From JBBDRV01 sp040905285 (GTDB lineage: Bacteria > Bacteroidota > Rhodothermia > Balneolales > Balneolaceae), in assembly GCA_040905285.1 (NCBI GenBank), contig JBBDRV010000108.1:1-7279 (forward strand): DNA of 7,279 bases, read 5' to 3'. The notes beneath the pieces were generated by a model that worked only from the letters and a program-made list of their open reading frames with translations, searched no databases and was not told the origin of the DNA. Position numbers and translations under genes: made by a program. The first letter of the stretch is position 1. Each line of letters opens with the position of its first letter. Positions 6,001-7,279 of the stretch are shown here, piece after piece.

Positions 6001-6494
6001 AACCGGTTCCTGCCCGTCAGGAACTGCGTTACCGGGGGTATTCTACATGGACGAGGGCCGACAGCCTCTCTCCCAAGCTCCCCGACTACAATAAAATTTC
6101 CGGCACGGCACCTCGCTGGAGGGATCTGACCGGCTTTCATACCCGCTTTGGGAGCGTCCGCGAACTGCTTGCTGAAACAGACGGGCGGTACGTAATCATG
6201 AATGCGGGAGATGAGCTGCTTCTGGAATACACTGTTCCGGCGGATCCCGAAGAGGGATGGACCCGCAGCTTCGTGTTTGATTCAGCCGGCTGGGTGAAAG
6301 ACGGTGACTATAATACAGAAGCATCAGCAACAGTAGGCCCTCTTCCGTATCACGAACAGACGGATTACAGCCATCATGAAGAATTCAACCTGTCTGACGA
6401 CCCGGTTTTTCAACGGCATCGGTCTGACTGGCAAAAATTCCATACCCGCTATATAACCCCTCAACCCTTCAGATCGGCATTAATTTTTGAATAA
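3033..6494 (+). CDS. Large TPR / FG-GAP / ASPIC-UnbV lipoprotein
   Basis: A 1153-residue envelope lipoprotein. The signal peptide ends in lipobox FTGC, with Cys23 as the lipidation site, which supports this start. TPR helices follow, best seen at 74-107 (WANLG...YFQKALDLVPG), 108-141 and 142-178. At least six FG-GAP/VCBS propeller blades follow at about 350-645, with calcium-loop-like D-x-[DN]-x-[DN]-G-x-x-D segments starting at D356, D409, D458, D506, D561 and D605; the first and last are degenerate, and a seventh blade may lie at about 268-345. An ASPIC/UnbV domain spans about 634-705 (RINSFGIGGEMEI, VHFGLGLHEEAEMLRIIWPNG). From about 724 to the end lies a region with marked motifs (FVTDVLWRSPLGLRIN, ELWETHFFDH, EIYWDAIRWA, GWVKDGDYNT). 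TPR and propeller modules suggest protein or glycan binding; the ASPIC family has no settled bacterial function. The next gene is another FG-GAP protein, 100 bp downstream. Confidence 0.9.
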   Translation: MTRIDSHTFFVLTFLVAMPFTGCDSGPEPPDVESEKYRDAVSDFHVSLASGQTDEMRFAVSKMNDVAEAYPEEPAVWANLGVFAMRQGNYPSSEEYFQKALDLVPGQPDILFLRGLLQRRTGQIEEAIRSFRNALESDPRNLMIRYALIGELERRDDTRHAEEIMESLEEMRAIAPENQVLVYETARIAAKEQNLPLLEKAMDALADFSGKWDEDARNQYETTASALESGNFNDVALELSFLRNAIEPEPSFQEDLARLQIAPAEIGYTVNRFLWLPQPELQVAEPDHQLRFDEAAGADFPETSSFIISLMLREDLPPLTVHLAHSQVRIDQNVVLDYPGEITGRAAGDFVLTGLDYNYNFMTDIAMAGNQGFRLYRQNEDYTFTDVTSDLDLSGEITDSSYTGIWNTDYDQDGDLDLVLARENGGVIFLRNNSDGTFAVADPFPELEDVITDFKWADLHGSGTPDAVFLTGEGALILYRNSRRGTFARVGDLPVQSAVSAVEIADIDADGSFEIIAAKDDQSMDRLYYQRETDSWEAAVIAGRGLSGPGLSSGSRLFTPDLDNNGAFDLLLSGKDRSWIWLADEDQNYRLLDQELPGGLTDVVDIEGNERLDLLGITEDGSPYQLFNRGTRDYGARSIRARASGATGDQRINSFGIGGEMEIRSGLLYQKQLISSPIVHFGLGLHEEAEMLRIIWPNGSVQSEFAELGMESTIFNEQILKGSCPWLFAHDGNDLQFVTDVLWRSPLGLRINARETAGVTQTLDRVKIPGSMLSGRDGLYDVRITAELWETHFFDHVELTAYDHPPGTEIHIDERFTFPAPDLSVQLTKTPRPVSRVFDQHGQDVSEIVEQKDGNYLKAFTRGSYQGLANEHFIEIVLGDEVPLNAPLLLIATGWLRPTDSSVNLALSQGSHNPPEGLKIEVPDGHGGWKLLHDDYGVPAGKLKTILLNLDGVFADPADRRIRMHTTSEIYWDAIRWAESLSEEKVKEYKPVPARQELRYRGYSTWTRADSLSPKLPDYNKISGTAPRWRDLTGFHTRFGSVRELLAETDGRYVIMNAGDELLLEYTVPADPEEGWTRSFVFDSAGWVKDGDYNTEASATVGPLPYHEQTDYSHHEEFNLSDDPVFQRHRSDWQKFHTRYITPQPFRSALIFE
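4658..4682 (+). other. G-quadruplex-like motif within a short duplication
   Basis: Four G runs (GGG, GGGG, GGG, GGGG) are separated by loops of 2, 7 and 2 nt, which fits the G3+N1-7 rule on the coding strand. The motif arises from a near-tandem repeat, GGGCCGGGGACTGTCC (4658-4673) then GGGCCGGGGCTGTC (4674-4687), encoding the repetitive GRGLSGPGLSSG linker between the fourth and fifth propeller blades. Confidence 0.45.
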
Positions 6495-6511
6495 TTTTGT
6501 ACCTTTTTCGC

Positions 6512-6541
6512 CCGGCATCTGCCGCGTGCCGGCTGCGTTTT
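6512..6541 (+). terminator. Possible terminator after the large lipoprotein gene
   Basis: CCGGCA (6512-6517) pairs with TGCCGG (6527-6532) around a 9-nt loop, 17 nt after the TAA. A TTTT run follows at 6538-6541, but five bases (CTGCG) separate it from the stem, so this is a weak intrinsic terminator at best. It may separate the two FG-GAP genes or only reduce read-through. Confidence 0.35.
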
Positions 6542-6575
6542 CCCATAGGGGATAACTGTTACAGCGCCTGTTTCA

Positions 6576-6594
6576 ACATTGCTCAATGTACATT
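6576..6594. repeat. Overlapping palindromes against the start codon
   Basis: ACATTG-CT-CAATGT (6576-6589) is a 6-bp inverted repeat, and AATGTACATT (6585-6594) is a perfect 10-bp palindrome ending at the base before the ATG at 6595. The shared arm AATGT can pair with ACATT on either side. An operator overlapping the translation start is possible. If translation starts at 6586 instead, part of this lies in the coding region. Confidence 0.45.
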
Positions 6595-7279
6595 ATGAGA
6601 AAAAAACATTTCATAAAGCTGGGGATCGCCGTCTTCTTTATAGGACTTCTTGCTGCGCCGGCCGGACTCAGGCATTTTCAGGAGAACCGCCGGCCCGACC
6701 TTTTTGAACGTGTGGATATGGATTCTGCCATCAGCCGTTACGGGTTTTACCTGGAAGAAGTTTCAGAAGATATCGGAATGGATTTTTTACATCAGCGGCC
6801 CGACCTGGATCCTGCCCTTGATCACATCCTTCCTCAGATAGGCTCCGTCGGCGCCTCGGTTTCTGTCGTTGATTTTAACAACAGCGGACAGCCTGATATC
6901 TATCTTACAAACAGCAGACACGGTTCTAAAAATGCCTTTTACAGGAATATGGGAGACGGGACATTCCGGGAAACAGCCGGAGACCTGGGATTAGCGGACC
7001 TGAATAAACCGGGGACGGGAGTTTCCATGGGCACTGTATGGGGAGATTACAATAATGACGGATATGAAGATCTTTTCCTTTACAAATGGGGGAAACCCGA
7101 ACTGTTTCGAAATGAAAAAGGTGAGGCTTTCACGCGGGTCACAGATAAAGCCGGCTTGCCCGAATGGATAAATGCCAATTCTGCTGTCTGGCTGGACTAT
7201 AATAACAATGGTTACCTGGATCTGTTTATAGCGGGTTACTATCATGAAGATGTTGATTTCTCTAAAAGAATGGCATTTT
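6595..7279 (+). CDS. FG-GAP/VCBS repeat protein, CRTAC1-like, 3' partial
   Basis: The N-terminal 228 residues of an exported protein that runs off the right edge. The basic start MRKKHFIK and hydrophobic stretch to about residue 23 form a signal peptide, with a plausible signal peptidase I site after A-P-A (21-23); there is no lipobox. The stretch FYLEEVSEDIGMDFLHQ (51-67) is typical of the segment before the propeller in CRTAC1-like FG-GAP proteins. Three blades are visible with calcium-loop motifs DFNNSGQPD (93-101), DYNNDGYED (151-159) and DYNNNGYLD (201-209), each followed by a hydrophobic strand, plus linker motifs such as FYRNMGDGTFRE (115-126) and LFRNEKGEAFTRVTDKAGL. A C-terminal ASPIC/UnbV domain would be expected beyond the window. 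An in-frame ATG at 6586 would add three residues (MYI); 6595 is preferred because it begins with the basic n-region. It follows the large FG-GAP lipoprotein in the same direction by 100 bp and may act with it. Confidence 0.85.
   Translation, partial: MRKKHFIKLGIAVFFIGLLAAPAGLRHFQENRRPDLFERVDMDSAISRYGFYLEEVSEDIGMDFLHQRPDLDPALDHILPQIGSVGASVSVVDFNNSGQPDIYLTNSRHGSKNAFYRNMGDGTFRETAGDLGLADLNKPGTGVSMGTVWGDYNNDGYEDLFLYKWGKPELFRNEKGEAFTRVTDKAGLPEWINANSAVWLDYNNNGYLDLFIAGYYHEDVDFSKRMAF

Overview
The window looks like chromosomal sequence from a Bacteroidota-type bacterium, possibly a marine or Balneolota-like lineage; the lineage is an inference from gene content and I could not check it by search. Support comes from a carbohydrate-binding family 9-like lipoprotein, an ECF sigma factor resembling the Bacteroidota expansion families, long FG-GAP/ASPIC-UnbV lipoproteins, start codons with AT-rich leaders and no Shine-Dalgarno at normal spacing, and promoter-like boxes of the TAnnTTTG type.

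Layout. (1) 42-803, minus strand: a small secreted lipoprotein with a CBM9-like beta-sandwich domain. (2) 804-1153: a 350-bp divergent regulatory region, unusually rich in repeats: an inverted repeat whose arms resemble -10 boxes facing opposite ways, a tandem 14-bp duplication, an 8-bp perfect inverted repeat, and three TAAGGAGT-centred direct repeats that run into the sigma gene's start region. (3) 1154-1789, plus: ECF sigma factor with no adjacent anti-sigma gene. (4) 1955-2908, plus: a polytopic membrane protein that I read as a divergent CcdA/DsbD-transmembrane-like protein; it has cysteines in one half but lacks the expected one in the other. (5) 3033-6494, plus: a very large (1153-residue) lipoprotein with TPRs, at least six calcium-loop FG-GAP/VCBS blades, an ASPIC/UnbV domain and a C-terminal region of about 430 residues with no function I can name. 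(6) 6595 to the right edge, plus: the N-terminal 228 residues of a second FG-GAP protein of the CRTAC1-like type.

How the genes may work together. Three of the five proteins carry export signals, two of them lipoboxes, and the two FG-GAP genes are adjacent and co-oriented, which suggests a paired set of envelope or surface proteins. The sigma factor and membrane protein lie upstream in the same direction but are separated by 165 and 124 bp with their own promoter-like sequences, so a single operon is not shown. No tRNA, rRNA, CRISPR array, transposase or phage gene was seen. The most unusual items are the repeat-packed leader of the sigma gene, the one-sided cysteine pattern in the CcdA-like protein, and the large C-terminal region of the TPR/FG-GAP/ASPIC lipoprotein.
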